DNA from: Clostridia bacterium
GTDB lineage: Bacteria > Bacillota_A > Clostridia > Oscillospirales > CAG-272
Assembly (NCBI GenBank): GCA_017652965.1
Contig: JAGBZZ010000028.1
Coordinates: 1-5,158 of the forward strand
DNA length: 5,158 nt
Direction: 5' to 3'
Part shown: piece by piece, positions 4,225-5,158 of the stretch
Numbering within the stretch: position 1 is the first letter of the stretch
Layout: the number at the start of each line of letters is the position of its first letter
Program-made: the position numbers and the translations under genes
The notes under the pieces: generated by a model
What the model saw: only the letters and a program-made list of their open reading frames with translations
Databases searched by the model: none
What the model was told of the DNA's origin: nothing

Positions 4225-5158
4225 ATGCGAAGTGAAAACACCTGCCTTTCGGGGGACGGTACCCTGCAAAGGCTTCTGCAGGAGGTCACCCACATCCATT
4301 TTATCGGGATCTGCGGTGCGGGAATGCGCGTCCTGGCACGCATGTGCCTTGGGCGCGGATACACCGTTACGGGCTCGGACAGCACCCCGGACGGGGAGGG
4401 GGGCCTTGCCCTCAGCCTTGCCGGGGTCGCGGTGGAAAAGCCGTGTGCGAGCAGTTCTATTATCGCCGCGGATATGGCGGTTTATTCAACCGCCGTACCG
4501 AAAGATCATCCGGAGCTTTGCGTGGCCGCCGCGCGCGGTATTCCGGCCGTCTCCCGCGCCGATCTTCTGGGGGCGCTGATGCAGGCCTTTCGCGTGCGGA
4601 TCGGCGTTGCGGGCACACACGGCAAAAGCACGGTCAGTGCCATGTGCGCCGCTATCCTTGCGGCGGCGGGGTGTGACCCCACCGCGGCCGTCGGAGCACG
4701 CCTTGCGGGTGGGATGGACGGCTACCGTGAGGGTGGGGAGGACTATTTTGTCTTTGAGGCGTGCGAATACCGCCACGCCTTTCTCTCCTTTCATCCTACG
4801 GTGGCCGTCCTGACCAATGCCGAGTGGGATCACCCGGATTGCTTTCCGGATAAGGATAGCGTCATTCGCGCCTTCGGTGCCTATCTCCGCCTGCCGTCGG
4901 TCACGGTGGCCGCCGTCTCGCAGGATGACGAGGGGGCTCGTGCCGCCGCCGAGGGGGTTGGGATCCCGCTTGTCAGCTTCGGCCTGTCGGCAGGGGCGGA
5001 TGTGCGCGCCATCGGCCTTTCTGCCCGCCCTCTCGGCTATGCCTTTACCCTTTCTGTCTACGGCCGCCCGGCAGGGGAGGTCACGCTTGGTGTCCCCGGC
5101 CTTCACAACCTGCAAAATGCACTGGCGGCGGCCGCCGCCGCCATCGCAGGCGAAGCCG
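4225..5158 (+). CDS. murC: UDP-N-acetylmuramate--L-alanine ligase MurC (3' end outside window)
   Basis: MurC is the cytoplasmic Mur ligase that uses ATP to join L-alanine to UDP-MurNAc, the first step of the peptidoglycan stem peptide. The frame is open from ATG 4225 through the right edge (311 codons, about two thirds of a normal MurC). In order: the UDP-binding Rossmann motif HIHFIGICGAGM (23-34), TVTGSD, YSTAVPKDHPE, the ATP P-loop GTHGKST (130-136), the MurC-type segment FEACEYRHAFLSF (177-189), LTNAEWDHPD (196-205) with His203, and PGLHNLQNALAA (291-302). Two central-domain motifs vary: EACEY in place of EADE., and NAEWDH in place of NIE.DH. AGGAGG (4214-4219) lies 5 bases before the ATG. 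The 170-base gap shared with spoVG shows no convincing plus-strand promoter. MurC is preferred over MurD/E/F because of the N-terminal GIxGxGM motif; an Mpl-like ligase is a minor alternative. Confidence 0.93.
   Translation, partial: MRSENTCLSGDGTLQRLLQEVTHIHFIGICGAGMRVLARMCLGRGYTVTGSDSTPDGEGGLALSLAGVAVEKPCASSSIIAADMAVYSTAVPKDHPELCVAAARGIPAVSRADLLGALMQAFRVRIGVAGTHGKSTVSAMCAAILAAAGCDPTAAVGARLAGGMDGYREGGEDYFVFEACEYRHAFLSFHPTVAVLTNAEWDHPDCFPDKDSVIRAFGAYLRLPSVTVAAVSQDDEGARAAAEGVGIPLVSFGLSAGADVRAIGLSARPLGYAFTLSVYGRPAGEVTLGVPGLHNLQNALAAAAAAIAGEA

Overview
The window looks like chromosome from a Gram-positive, clostridia-like bacterium, possibly an uncultured gut lineage. The evidence is SpoVG, strong AGGAGG-type ribosome binding sites, promoters of the TTGACA/TATAAT class (three with an extended -10 TGn), short rho-independent terminators, and a MurC with a Firmicutes-style signature. 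Most of the DNA is GC-rich and prefers G/C third positions. The first ~150 bases are clearly AT-richer with different codon use. Genus or family cannot be set from the sequence alone.

Layout: (1) 3-152, the C-terminal end of an unrecognised AT-rich plus-strand gene, whose stop lies inside a strong terminator hairpin that resembles a repeat common in gut Firmicutes. (2) ftsZ on the minus strand (287-1426), with its own promoter, a leader hairpin and a long terminator hairpin. (3) A small minus-strand DUF523/TudS-type Fe-S protein gene (1546-1980). (4) Divergent from it, a plus-strand membrane protein of unknown function (2066-2902) with a near-consensus promoter and a bidirectional terminator. 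(5) A minus-strand LOG-family nucleotide phosphoribohydrolase (2963-3505). (6) Minus-strand spoVG (3737-4054). (7) Divergent from spoVG, the first 311 codons of murC on the plus strand (4225 to the right edge).

Together the genes concern cell division and envelope synthesis: FtsZ builds the division ring, MurC adds the first amino acid to the peptidoglycan precursor, and SpoVG is a small nucleic-acid-binding regulator of envelope and developmental genes. Two small genes probably handle modified or spent nucleotides or nucleobases (DUF523/TudS-like and LOG). Most genes appear to be single transcription units with their own promoter and terminator rather than one operon.

I see no CRISPR array, transposase, tRNA, rRNA, phage gene or defence system, and nothing that amounts to a new system. 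The points most worth a second look are the divergent FtsZ C-terminal tail, the unknown membrane protein with its separate C-terminal domain, and the compositional break at the left edge.
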